Assembly: GCA_963794155.1 (NCBI GenBank)
Contig: CAWCCX010000017.1
Location: 1-64,000 of the forward strand
Reading direction: 5' to 3'
DNA length: 64,000 nt
From: Roseiarcus sp963794155
GTDB taxonomy: Bacteria > Pseudomonadota > Alphaproteobacteria > Rhizobiales > Beijerinckiaceae
Under the pieces are notes generated by a model. That model saw nothing but the letters and a program-made list of their open reading frames with translations, searched no databases and was not told the origin of the DNA. The position numbers were made by a program, and so were the translations under genes. Every line of letters starts with the position of its first letter. Position 1 is the first letter of the stretch. Positions 9,442 to 18,289 of this stretch are shown here, in pieces.

Positions 9442-9870
9442 ATGTTGCGCTTGTTGGGGGCTGTTAACGAACTAGACGTAAGCAGGGGAAGAGGGGTCGG
9501 CGCTCATTGCCTTGTCGATCTCTGGGGCGCCAGTCATCTTACGGATGCTAAGGTGCTGACCACTGTGTTGGAAACAGCCTCAAACGCTGCGGGCGCCTGT
9601 CTGCTCAAAATATTCCTGCATGAGTTCCCTTCATCGGGAGGCATCACCGGGGTCGCGCTGCTCGCGGAATCTCACATGTCCATCCACACTTGGCCGGAGA
9701 AGGAATATGCGGCGATCGACATCTTCATGTGCGGCCACGCGGATACAAGGCGAGCCCTGGACGTACTCATTCTGCAACTCAAGCCCACGCATACTCTCAT
9801 AGAGCATTTCGTGCGCGGCGCCGGTCGAGTCATCCGTCCGCGTGTGAAGAACCGGAAGACGAGCGGCTGA
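9442..9870 (+). CDS. speD: S-adenosylmethionine decarboxylase proenzyme
   Basis: Makes decarboxylated S-adenosylmethionine, the aminopropyl donor for spermidine. The 142-residue length fits the short bacterial class. The self-cleavage site is the Glu76-Ser77 bond in LLAESHMSIHTWPE; Ser77 would become the pyruvoyl group and His82 is the usual partner. Cys97 in IFMCGHAD fits the conserved catalytic cysteine. The start is firm: AGGAGGAG lies 6 nt upstream. speE follows within 70 bp, so the two form an aminopropyl transfer unit. No ornithine or arginine decarboxylase is nearby, so putrescine must come from elsewhere. Confidence 0.95.
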   Translation: MLRLLGAVNELDVSRGRGVGAHCLVDLWGASHLTDAKVLTTVLETASNAAGACLLKIFLHEFPSSGGITGVALLAESHMSIHTWPEKEYAAIDIFMCGHADTRRALDVLILQLKPTHTLIEHFVRGAGRVIRPRVKNRKTSG

Positions 9871-9937
9871 CGACTGGTAAACGTCAACATGCGAACTGTT
9901 GAGCTGGCGACGACACAGCTATTTCCGGGTTGAGCTG

Positions 9938-11005
9938 ATGTCCTGCAACGAGCACGGAGCTTCGATTGAGATGTCTAAGCTGGAGCCCAACTTCATGACT
10001 TTGCCCGACCCACCGGCCGTCGCGACGGGTGATGAACCGATCGTCTCTTCGCTTTTTTGCGTCGAGACGAGCGATCCGTTTGACAGCTACACGTACCGCC
10101 TGGAGTCAATTCGCTTTTCCGGGCGGACGGGCTACCAAAGCGTCGTAATCGCCAAGACCTACAATTACGGCCTGGCGCTTTTCCTGGACGGCCAAATCCA
10201 AAGCGCGGAAGATGACGAGGCGCTCTACCATGAGCTGCTGGTGCAGCCAGCCATGCTGCGTCATCCATCGCCGAAGGATGTCTTGATTCTTGGAGGCGGC
10301 GAGGGCGCGACCCTTCGCGAGGTCTTGGTCCATGAAAGCGTTCGCTCGGCCACGATGGTCGATCTTGATGGCGAGCTGGTTGATTTGTGCCGACAATATC
10401 TCGACACCTTTCATATGGGCGCCTTCGACGACCCTCGAGGCCGCCTGATCATCGGGGACGGGCGGGCCTTCCTTGAGCAAGACCAAAACTTGTACGACGT
10501 AATCATCGTCGACCTGATCGATATGATAGAGCATACGCAAATCAGCCGGCTTTATACTGTCGAATTTTATCAGCTTGTGCGGCATCGGCTTAGGCCAGGC
10601 GGTATTGTCGCCGTTCAGGGGCTTGAGTTTTCTTTTCTCGATGACGACGCTCACTCCGCAGTGGCGCGGACCCTTCGCGCCGTATTCACCGAGGTCCACA
10701 GCTATCGAGCCCACATCCCGTCTTTCCTTGCCGGTTGGGGTTTCATGTGGGCGTCCGATTGGGCGCGGCCAGACGAATGGAGCGCGGAGGCGATCGATGC
10801 AACGATCGCTGATCGACTTGGAGACTGGCTCGATCATGTGAACGGACCGTTCGTGAAAAGCTGCTTTGCCATGTGCAAAGACACCATTCTCGCACTGGCG
10901 GCCGCGGGGCCCGTGCTTCAGGACGGAGTGGCTTTCGTGCCGCCAGCCGTAATCGAGGTCCCCGAGCCGACGAGGGCGATCTTCCCGTACCGACCAGGAA
11001 CCTGA
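9938..11005 (+). CDS. speE: Spermidine synthase family aminopropyltransferase
   Basis: Transfers the aminopropyl group from decarboxylated AdoMet (made by SpeD) to putrescine or a related amine. The Rossmann fold shows VLILGGGEGATLREVL (nucleotide loop), MVDLDGELVDLCRQYL and DVIIVDLIDMIEH. The substrate-entry segment GLALFLDGQIQSAEDDEALY resembles both spermidine and thermospermine synthases, so the exact product is open. The protein is about 355 residues, longer than typical SpeE, with N- and C-terminal extensions. The start is uncertain: ATG 9938, ATG 9971 and TTG 9899 are all possible and none has a strong ribosome site. Next gene begins 3 bp after the stop. Confidence 0.9.
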   Translation: MSCNEHGASIEMSKLEPNFMTLPDPPAVATGDEPIVSSLFCVETSDPFDSYTYRLESIRFSGRTGYQSVVIAKTYNYGLALFLDGQIQSAEDDEALYHELLVQPAMLRHPSPKDVLILGGGEGATLREVLVHESVRSATMVDLDGELVDLCRQYLDTFHMGAFDDPRGRLIIGDGRAFLEQDQNLYDVIIVDLIDMIEHTQISRLYTVEFYQLVRHRLRPGGIVAVQGLEFSFLDDDAHSAVARTLRAVFTEVHSYRAHIPSFLAGWGFMWASDWARPDEWSAEAIDATIADRLGDWLDHVNGPFVKSCFAMCKDTILALAAAGPVLQDGVAFVPPAVIEVPEPTRAIFPYRPGT

Positions 11006-11008
11006 CCC

Positions 11009-11813
11009 ATGGACGTTTTAACGACAGTCGAGCCCAAGATTCTCGCCGTAAGCATTGGTGCGAAATCCAATCCCGAAGAGCGGGTTCTCGCAGTTGCAGC
11101 CGAGGACGGGACGGTGCTCGCGTGTCGAGAGGTAGATCAGATCGACGGGACACCCGCCGCGCTTTCGGTGATGCATATCGCCACGACCGGCGTGTTTCGC
11201 CTGGAGGACCGTCGCAAGACCGAAGAATGGTTGAACTCGGGCAAAGCATCTCCGGCGGTTGGGGATGCGCTGATGCAAAGTGACCAGATCCGCCTGCGGG
11301 GGGATCGGGCCCTGATCATCGCCGACGCCAAGCGCCTGGATGAATATCTCCCAGGCCTGGCCGTCTTTGCCTACAACGAGAAACAGATTTCTGACCTCGA
11401 AGCGAAGATAGCCAAGCTTTGGGAACAGATGAGAGGCGACATTCCGCTTACCGAGTTCGAGCCGCTTGGGCATGCTGGGGCGCCAAAGCAGGATCGACGG
11501 TCTAGTCGGAGATCTCGCGCGCACTCGGATGAGTCTGACGGCGGCGGACCAGGCGATCTATCTGCCGGCGCCGACGCTTTCTCTGACAGCGCAGCGCCTT
11601 CAGAACGAGCTCGCGCTTACGAGTTGTCACGCCGACAGGGTCGAGGCGTTGGATGAACGCCTGGAGGTCCTGGAGGACAACTATCAGCGCATTTCTGACC
11701 GGATGTATGAGCTGAAACTTCATCGACGTGAGCTTATCGCGGAATGGATGATCGTCTTGCTTTTGTTCGCTGAAGCCTTGGCGTTGCTCTACCCGTTGTT
11801 GGCGGCCCGATAG
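11009..11813 (+). pseudogene. RMD1/DUF155-like membrane protein, frameshifted
   Basis: The gene begins 3 bp after speE and reads in one frame to about 11465 (LAVFAYNEKQISDLEAKIAK, a coiled-coil segment). It then continues only in the next frame: DGLVGDLARTRMSLTAAD, LEVLEDNYQRISDRMYELK, and a final membrane helix EWMIVLLLFAEALALLYPLL. The tail order of long coiled coil, R-x-L/EW and terminal transmembrane helix is typical of RMD1 (DUF155) proteins. The first frame runs on into low-complexity Ser/Arg sequence that is surely out of frame. A real mutation, a sequencing indel or programmed frameshifting could explain it. The family assignment is moderate because the N-terminal half is not recognisable. 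Confidence 0.5.
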
Positions 11814-11889
11814 AACGAACGTCAGCAGAAGGATTTGAAGGCTCGGCCTTGGGGGTTTCTGTCGGGGCCGCAAGGGAAGGGAGAGACTT

Positions 11890-12249
11890 ATGAAGATAGG
11901 CCACGGATACACACACCGCCCAGCTGCGACCACGCTGGCTTTGGCGGGGCTCTTCATTCTGACTGGCCCCCTGCACGTGCGAAACGAAATGCTTTCGACA
12001 GCGGCGCAGGCCGACGAAATTCGCAAGATGGGAAACGTGTGCGATTGGGACAACCTGGATTGGGAGGAAATGTCCGGCGCGGAAAAGCACGCCTGGGAAG
12101 CTCTCGGGTGGTCCCGCGCTCTGTGGGACTCGGACAATAACGATGCGGCGTCGTCGGCGAAAGATTGGGATGAGCTGACTCCCAGGGAGAAGAACGCCGC
12201 CCAATGGCTTGGTTATGACGCGCAAAATTGGGAGACCAGCTGCCGTTAG
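11890..12249 (+). CDS. Small exported protein with tandem Trp/Leu-Gly motif (A)
   Basis: 119 residues, not recognised as a named family. Residues 1-41 look like a signal peptide or membrane anchor (THRPAATTLALAGLFIL). The remainder has two copies of a 23-residue unit, W-x2-[LM]-[ST]-x2-E-[KR]-x-A-x3-LG-[WY]-x4-W-[DE], at about 58-80 and 93-115. Two cysteines (51 and 118) bracket the units and could form a disulfide in the periplasm. The middle is rich in Asp and Asn (WDSDNNDAASS), which might bind calcium. GGGAGAG precedes ATG 11890. A paralogue follows directly. The function is unknown. Confidence 0.75.
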   Translation: MKIGHGYTHRPAATTLALAGLFILTGPLHVRNEMLSTAAQADEIRKMGNVCDWDNLDWEEMSGAEKHAWEALGWSRALWDSDNNDAASSAKDWDELTPREKNAAQWLGYDAQNWETSCR

Positions 12250-12384
12250 CATCCTGGATGGACAAGACAGAGCGCGCCTCGACGCCGCGAATATTTCGGC
12301 CGGCGGAGCATCTCCCGGCGCCCATTGTGGAAACACTAGAAGCGGGCTTTGCCGGCCAGGTCCCTGAGAAACAGGAGGAGCGTT

Positions 12385-12876
12385 GTGAAGATTGGCGCTG
12401 GATACTGTCGCCGCGCAGCTTTGGCGACGCTGGCCTCTGTCGGGCTGGTCATTCTGATCAGCCACCTGCACATGCGAAGCTTGGTGATTTCAACCGCCGC
12501 ACAGGCCTCACCCACAAGGCCCCCGGCCGTCTCCGACGGGCAAGACCAAGGCAAACCGGGAGCGGGCTCGCCGAGCGCGGGCCTCGCAGCCCCATGGGGC
12601 GCGTTCGTGGCGCCAGCCGCTAACGGAATTCGTAACTTGGGTCACGTTTGCAACTGGGAAACCCAAGACTGGGATGACTTGACAGACGCCGAAAGGCAAG
12701 CTTTTCAAATCTTAGGTTGGTCCCGCGCCACCTGGGACGGTGACAATGAAGACGCCGCCTCCGCTTCAGGGAAGGATTGGTCCAAGCTGACCCCCAAGGA
12801 GAGGAACGCCGCTCAATCTCTCGGCTACAGCGCGCAAGATTGGGACGTCGTTTGTCCGCGTGACATTCCCGAGTGA
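12385..12876 (+). CDS. Small exported protein with tandem Trp/Leu-Gly motif (B)
   Basis: Paralogue of the preceding gene, 163 residues. The GTG start at 12385 was chosen because AGGAGGAG lies just upstream and the first residues (VKIGAGYCRRAALATLA) align with those of protein A. After the anchor there is a Pro/Gly/Ala-rich linker of about 45 residues that A lacks. Then come two motif units (WDDLTDAERQAFQILGW and WSKLTPKERNAAQSLGY) and a bracketing pair of cysteines. The Asp-rich segment WDGDNEDAASAS is conserved between A and B. This looks like a recent tandem duplication with linker growth. The function is unknown. Confidence 0.75.
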   Translation: MKIGAGYCRRAALATLASVGLVILISHLHMRSLVISTAAQASPTRPPAVSDGQDQGKPGAGSPSAGLAAPWGAFVAPAANGIRNLGHVCNWETQDWDDLTDAERQAFQILGWSRATWDGDNEDAASASGKDWSKLTPKERNAAQSLGYSAQDWDVVCPRDIPE

Positions 12877-13202
12877 CCGTAAGCGGTGTCCCGGCCGCAT
12901 CTTCAATTCAGTGGGACGTTGGGCACTTCGAGCGCAGGGCGGCGCCCTCAAAAACAAACGGCCACCGAGTCGCCTCCACGGCCAATCTGCGATTTCGGCG
13001 AGCTACGAGGCAGAGCCTCCCGATCCGACCGCGCAGGCCACTTCAGGCATCCCGGCAGCGGCCTGGAATGGGCGCTATCGAACTCGAAACGGTCATGCGG
13101 AAGCTTGGGTCTCCTTTGCGCAAATACCGGACATTCCCCCGCCTGGCGAGCAGCGGCGCGGGCTGGGTCATTGTGCTGAACTCCACAGCGGCCAAGGAAC
13201 CA

Positions 13203-15080
13203 ATGACGGAGACGCGCAAACTCGCGGCGATTCTGGTGTCCGACGTCGCCGGCTATAGCCGGCTCGTCGGGGCGGACGAAGACCGCACGCTTGCGCGGCT
13301 CCGGACCCTCCGAAGCGACCTGATCGACCCGACCATCGCCGTGCACCACGGCCGGGTCGTCAAGCGCACCGGCGATGGCGCAATTGTCGAGTTCCGGAGT
13401 GTCGTCGACGCGGTGAACTGCGCCATCGAAATCCAAAGAGCGATGGTAGAGCGCAACGCTGAGGTCGCGGCCGACAAGCGAATCGAATTTCGCGTCGGCA
13501 TTCATCTCGGCGACGTGGTCGAGGAGAGCGACGGCGACCTGATGGGCGACGGCGTCAATATCGCTGCGCGTCTGGAGAGCATCTGCCAGCCGGGCGCGAT
13601 CTGCCTGTCCGAGGACGCCTATCGGCAGGTCAAAGGCAGGCTCGATCTCGCGGTCACCGAACTCGGCCCAACCGAACTCAAGAACATTGCCGATCCAATC
13701 CGGGTCTACTCGCTCGAGGTCGGTGCGCCGGCGCAGGCGAAGCCGACCAAGCGCAGCGCATCAAAGCGGCCTCTGGCGATGCCGGTCGCGGGCATCGTGG
13801 CGTTGATCGTGATCGCGTCAGTCGGGGCGTATTTTCTTAGCGCGAACCGCACAGCGACCGTCGGGTCGACGGCCGCCACGCCCGCTGAGCCCGCGCGGCT
13901 TTCTATTGTCGTCCTCCCCTTCACCAATCTCTCGAACGACCCGAACCAGGATTATTTCGCCGACGGCATTACAGAGAACCTGACCACTGAACTATCGCGC
14001 ATCCACAACAGCTTCGTCATCGCCCGCAATACCGCCTTCAGCTTCAAAGGCAAGAACGTCGACGCCAGGGATATCGGCAAGGAGCTCGGCGTGCGCTACG
14101 TGCTGGAAGGCTCGGTGCAGCGCGACGGAACCCGCGTGCGCGTCAACGCCCAGCTCATCGATTCGGGCTCGGGCGCGCATCTTTGGGCCGACCGTTTCGA
14201 GGAGGACGTCGCCGACCTGTTCAAGCTCCAGGATCAGGTGGTGGCGCGATTGACCAATAGCCTGGGCTACGAACTCGTCAGGACGGAAGCGGAAAAGGAC
14301 GCTCGCTCCAAAAGCCCCGACGCTGTCGATCTCGCCATGCGCGCGTGGGCCTTGGTGTGGCAGGAACAGGAGCAGCAGCGGACGAAGGAGAACAACAATG
14401 CGGCTGAAGCGCTGTTCGAACAGGCGCTCAAGATCGACCCGAATGAAACCGATGCGCTGGCGGGCGACGCTTACGCCTATTTGTTGGAATACACGCGCGG
14501 ATGGACAACCGCCGGAACCGATTACGAGGCAAAAATACTCGGTCAGGCCGACCGGGCCATCGCGCTCGCCCCCGATAATATGTGGGCGCATAACGTGAAA
14601 AGCCTATACTTGACCACTTCGCAGCGTCCGAATGAGGGGCTCAGCGCCGCCGAAGCCGGACTGGCCATCAAGCCGGATGACCCGCCGCTGTACAGGGCGC
14701 GAGGCAACGCCGAACTTGTCCTGGGCCGTTACGAACAAGCGATATCCGACGTGGAACACGCGATGCGGTTAAGTCCACGCGACCCGAGAATTGGTTTGTG
14801 GCTGGTGGCTTTGGGTGACGCAGAACTTGGCCTTGGCCACGTCGACGCGGCTGTCGAGGAATACCACAAGGCAATCAACGTCGGCTGGCGGGCTTACCAA
14901 CCTTACAGGAGTTTGGCCGCGGCTTACGCGCTGGAGGGCAAGATGGAAGAGGCGGCGTCCGCCTTGGCGGAGGCCCGCCGCCTCAATCCCGAGCTCACTC
15001 TCGAATGGCAGCAAACCCATTCGATGAACGTACCGCCGCTACTGGAGGGCCTGCGAAAGGCGGGGCTGCCTGAGGAGTGA
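13203..15080 (+). CDS. Class III adenylate/guanylate cyclase with TPR domain
   Basis: 625 residues from ATG 13203; the open frame extends 110 codons upstream but that part is low quality and contains a dispersed repeat. Residues 1-165 are the cyclase catalytic domain, with metal aspartates in LVSDVAGYSRL and KRTGDGAIVEF, and DLMGDGVNIAARLE. A membrane helix follows near 195-215 (VAGIVALIVIASVGAYFL). A TolB/FlgO-like segment starts at LSIVVLPFTNLSNDPNQDYF and is followed by tetratricopeptide repeats to the end. This architecture is common in Bradyrhizobium-like bacteria, often in many copies. It probably makes cAMP in the cytoplasm while the TPR part lies outside. Intron copy 2 begins 92 bp after its stop. 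Confidence 0.88.
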   Translation: MTETRKLAAILVSDVAGYSRLVGADEDRTLARLRTLRSDLIDPTIAVHHGRVVKRTGDGAIVEFRSVVDAVNCAIEIQRAMVERNAEVAADKRIEFRVGIHLGDVVEESDGDLMGDGVNIAARLESICQPGAICLSEDAYRQVKGRLDLAVTELGPTELKNIADPIRVYSLEVGAPAQAKPTKRSASKRPLAMPVAGIVALIVIASVGAYFLSANRTATVGSTAATPAEPARLSIVVLPFTNLSNDPNQDYFADGITENLTTELSRIHNSFVIARNTAFSFKGKNVDARDIGKELGVRYVLEGSVQRDGTRVRVNAQLIDSGSGAHLWADRFEEDVADLFKLQDQVVARLTNSLGYELVRTEAEKDARSKSPDAVDLAMRAWALVWQEQEQQRTKENNNAAEALFEQALKIDPNETDALAGDAYAYLLEYTRGWTTAGTDYEAKILGQADRAIALAPDNMWAHNVKSLYLTTSQRPNEGLSAAEAGLAIKPDDPPLYRARGNAELVLGRYEQAISDVEHAMRLSPRDPRIGLWLVALGDAELGLGHVDAAVEEYHKAINVGWRAYQPYRSLAAAYALEGKMEEAASALAEARRLNPELTLEWQQTHSMNVPPLLEGLRKAGLPEE

Positions 15081-15673
15081 ATGCAGTTCAAGCCGGTGAC
15101 ATTGGCTAGGCGAACAGCGGCCAGCCCCCAAGCTGTGACTTGGGTCGACGCGATCCGCAATGTCCGCTTCACGTGTGCGCCGTGAGAAGGCGGCGCTTTT
15201 CCAGTGGGTGCAAGTCCCACCCGGCGAACGCTCCAGCCGGAAGCAACCGGAGCAGTCATGGAGGTGACGAAATGGCTGAAGCCTTCGGTGTAGCTGGTCA
15301 CATATAGGTGACCGCGCGAGTGTGCGGGCCGCAACGCGAGTAAACGCCGAGCAAGCCTCACATGAGCAGGTGGCAGTCAAGCGGTTTGTTTCCGGGTGAT
15401 AAGTCTCCAGCGGTTTGTCCGGTATCCGAGGTTCTGAGCCCTCTAAGCGTGACGCGGCTCGTTTCCGAGCACGATCAACCTCACATACGGTCGCCGTTCG
15501 CGACGGCTGCACCAACATCCCGCTTGCGGCGGGTAGGGCTCAGGAAGACGAGAACCTTTCTCGAAAACGGCGTTTCAGGCCACGGCTTGCTTCGGTTCGT
15601 CCACCTGGATCCGTCAGGACTGATCACGTCCTGAGGATTACGGGATTGGATGCGTGGAAGACGGGGGCTATCG

Positions 15674-16837
15674 TCAGGCGGGCCTAATCATGGCGCCTTC
15701 GATCACGACCCCAGCGCTCAGATATTTCCAGAGTGCGACCAGCAGCTTTCGCGCCAGCGCCACGATCGTCGTCTTGCGCCGACGACCGCCGTTACGTTCG
15801 TTTCGGTCCTGGAACCAGAGGGTGAGTGCGGAGCGCGGCTGATAGCGTATCCAAAGCCAGGCGAGCTGAATCATCGTTGTCCGTAGTCGCGGGTTGCCCG
15901 ATTGCGAGATGCCCTGCTCGCGATTGACCGACCCGCTTTGCCAAGGCGTCGGGGCAAGGCCGGCATAAGCGGCGACCTGTCGGCGGTTATCGAAGTGCCT
16001 GGAGAGTCCCTCAGACCAGAGGACCGAAGCGAATTCCGGCCCAATCCCATGGACACCCAGCAACATCGGCGGCGGGGCCAACCCTTTGGTTTGTTGTGCG
16101 TTGAGCAGCGCGTCCCGCTCGGACTCCACAGCTTTGATCTGCTCGAGAAGCAATTCGAGCCGATCGAGTTCTCGACAAACCTGGGCTTTGAGATGTTCGG
16201 GCAAGCGACGGCCGTCGCCAGTCTGGAGCGCATCCAGCCGCGCCCGTCGATCGCGACGCAACGGCTCATACTCGGATGCGCCCTGAGAGAAGAGCAATCC
16301 TTTGATCCGGTTGACGTGCTGAACCCGTTCCATGATCAGCACCTTGCGCTCACGGCAAATCCGGCGGCGGTCTTCATCTTCAGGCGTCGGCGCCCGAACC
16401 ATTGAACAGACCCGCGGTTCGCCGCGCTTGTGGGCGAGCAGCGCGCGAAGCAAAGCCTCGCCATCGATCCTGTCGGTCTTGGCCCGACGCCGCCGGCGCG
16501 AAGTCGCAATTGAGGCTGCATCGACAACGTGGCTCTCAATTCCCTCACTCAGCAAGACACGGTGAATCCAGAAACCGTCCAACCCCGCTTCTTGAATGAC
16601 GATGATCGGGAAGGATTTTCCGGTCCGCGCGTACGCTTTCCTCCTGAGCTCCAAAATGCGGGCCAACAGCGCAGCGATATCCCCGGCGGACACGCTGTGC
16701 TTTGACATCTTCTCTCCGCGGCCTGGCGACAATGACGTAACCAGCCAGGTCGATCGGCTCAGTTCCAATGAGATGAATATTGCGCAAAGATCGGCCCGGA
16801 TCGTGGTCGGTGCTAATTGATCAGCTACGTTTTGCAT
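15674..16837 (-). CDS. IS110-family transposase inside intron copy 2
   Basis: Complete 387-residue transposase, transcribed against the intron. The N-terminal RuvC-like DEDD domain includes AIFISLELSRSTW, IVIQEAGLDGFWIH and RAKTDRIDGEALLRALL. A coiled region follows. The C-terminal Transposase_20 domain has LGVHGIGPEFASVLW, AAYAGLAPTPWQSG and the serine motif GISQSGNPRLRTTM. The same gene is intact in copy 3 and split in copy 1. A strong stem-loop lies in its leader at 16856-16896. Its insertion site is identical in all three introns, so it entered the intron before the intron spread. Confidence 0.93.
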   Translation of the reverse strand: MQNVADQLAPTTIRADLCAIFISLELSRSTWLVTSLSPGRGEKMSKHSVSAGDIAALLARILELRRKAYARTGKSFPIIVIQEAGLDGFWIHRVLLSEGIESHVVDAASIATSRRRRRAKTDRIDGEALLRALLAHKRGEPRVCSMVRAPTPEDEDRRRICRERKVLIMERVQHVNRIKGLLFSQGASEYEPLRRDRRARLDALQTGDGRRLPEHLKAQVCRELDRLELLLEQIKAVESERDALLNAQQTKGLAPPPMLLGVHGIGPEFASVLWSEGLSRHFDNRRQVAAYAGLAPTPWQSGSVNREQGISQSGNPRLRTTMIQLAWLWIRYQPRSALTLWFQDRNERNGGRRRKTTIVALARKLLVALWKYLSAGVVIEGAMIRPA

Positions 16838-16855
16838 GGTCGCCTCCAGAGTGGG

Positions 16856-16896
16856 TGGTAAGCGACCTCATGCTCCCGAATCGCAGGTCGCTACCA
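16856..16896 (-). ncRNA. Leader stem-loop of IS110, candidate bridge RNA segment
   Basis: TGGT-A-AGCGACCT (16856-16868) pairs with AGGTCGCT-ACCA (16885-16896): 12 pairs with one bulged A and a 16-nt loop. It lies 19 nt upstream of the transposase start, where IS110 elements encode their guide RNA. Identical hairpins occur in copy 1 (4284-4324) and copy 3 (43515-43555). The role is inferred from position and fold only. Confidence 0.45.
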
Positions 16897-17222
16897 TCGC
16901 CTCATGGGATCTCGAAAAGGACGATGTGCAGGCCGACCCGACGACGTTTTCGGGGAAGGCTGATACGGCTGGGCGAGATGAGCGAAGACGACGCCCAGTC
17001 GCTGCACCGGGGTAGTGGCGGCAGCACGTACACAAGGAAAGCGCGCGCAACACGGGAAGCCCCATGGCGTGGTCAGGGATGACCAACCGGACGCCCGCGA
17101 GGGATGGGCCGGGCCTCATGGGGTCGCGGAGAGGTTCGTAGTACCGCTGAAGCCGGATAACGCCGGGGAGGGAAGGGACCTCAGTTCAAGACAGACGCAA
17201 GACGCAGCGAGGGACCTGGAGA

Positions 17223-17888
17223 TTGGGCAACCTATCAACTCCGGACGGCGTTCAGAAACTGCAGACGGCGTTGCACGCGAAAGCGAAGGCAGAACCCGGC
17301 TACCGCTTCTACGTCCTCTACGACAAGATCCGCCGCGACGACACTCTGGCGCACGCCTATGCCCAGTGCCGCTCCAACAAGGGCGCGCCGGGCGTGGACC
17401 GTCAGGACTTCGAGGCCGTCGAGACGTATGGGGTGGAGCGATGGCTGAACGAGGAGAAGACACGGATCTGCACAGTGCCGGGAGGAGAGTTCGATTTCCT
17501 GGGATACACGTTCGGGCGAATGTTTTCGGCAAGGACCGGCGAGGCCCGTATCGGCTACCGGCCGTCAAAGAAAAGCATTGAGCGCGTGGTCGAGAAAGTC
17601 CACGCGCTGACCGACCGAGCGGGAACATGGCAAGAGACCACAACGCTGGTGGGCAAAGTGAACCGCACGTTGCGCGGATGGGCGAACTACTTCCAAGTAG
17701 GAACCATCAACAAGGCGTATCGGGCGCTCGACGCTTACACAGCGGTGCGGTTGCGCCGGTGGTTGCGCTCCAAGCACAAGGTCAGGCGACGAGGGGGCGG
17801 GAGCTATCCACTCTCGCACCTCTACGGGCACTTCGGGCTCGTACGCCTGAGCCGCCTTGGGCACGACGTGCCGTGGACGAAGGCGTGA
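17223..17888 (+). pseudogene. Group II intron RT with internal in-frame deletion
   Basis: 221 codons against 443 in copy 1. The reading frame is kept, but 666 bp (positions 4876-5541 of copy 1) are missing, with a 2-bp TG microhomology at the joint. The loss covers most of the fingers and palm, including the RT signature box and YADD. The N-terminal 75 residues are fused to the thumb and maturase domain X (TLRGWANYFQVG). Reverse transcription is impossible from this protein; whether the maturase part still helps splicing is unknown. Confidence 0.9.
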
Positions 17889-18289
17889 GGTCTTGTCCGA
17901 GAGCCGGATGCGGGAAATCTGCACGTCCGGTTCGATGAGGGGGGTGTGGAAACGGAGCCATGGTCGAGCCACTAAGGCACCGCCAGACGAAAGGGGCGGC
18001 AAACCGATATGCTCAACCTAACGCCACCGCGCCACACTCCTACTCTACCGACACCCGCCGGAGAATCGTTCGAGGCGAATATCGTGCCGCGGCGAGCTGA
18101 CGGGTTCGAAGCTTCTCCCAGGAAGGTCCGGTTGTGGCGCAGCCCTACCGTAGCGGCATCGACTGCTTTCCGCCCGACACCGGCTGTTCAGGGAACAGGG
18201 TCCCCGAAGTCTCAGTGCGATTGCGATACGATGGGCGGCCTGCTGAACGCCGGCGCTGCGGTGGGAGCGGTTGGACGTGGAGATCGACC

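Larger units (their letters stand above)
15173..18048 (+). mobile_element. Group II intron copy 2 with intact IS110 insertion
   Basis: Nearly identical to copy 1 but without IS21 and with a deletion in the RT gene. The upstream exon reads ATCCGCAATGTCCGCTTCAC and that of copy 3 reads ATCCGCAACGTCCGCTTCAC, sharing 19 of 20 bases. Domain V is at 17901-17933 and the 3' end, ...CTCTAC, is near 18048. Copies 2 and 3 share GAGTAAACG where copy 1 has GAGTGAACG, so they are closer relatives. Splicing would need a maturase supplied by copy 1. Confidence 0.87.

Noticed and set aside
12873..13202. N-terminal extension of the cyclase
   Set aside because: The cyclase domain starts directly at ATG 13203; the upstream part has no domain and includes a dispersed repeat.
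11..18048. Composite transposon bounded by intron copies 1 and 2
   Set aside because: The repeats are group II introns with their own exon targets, and no outer target duplication or shared transposase ends support movement as a class I composite.
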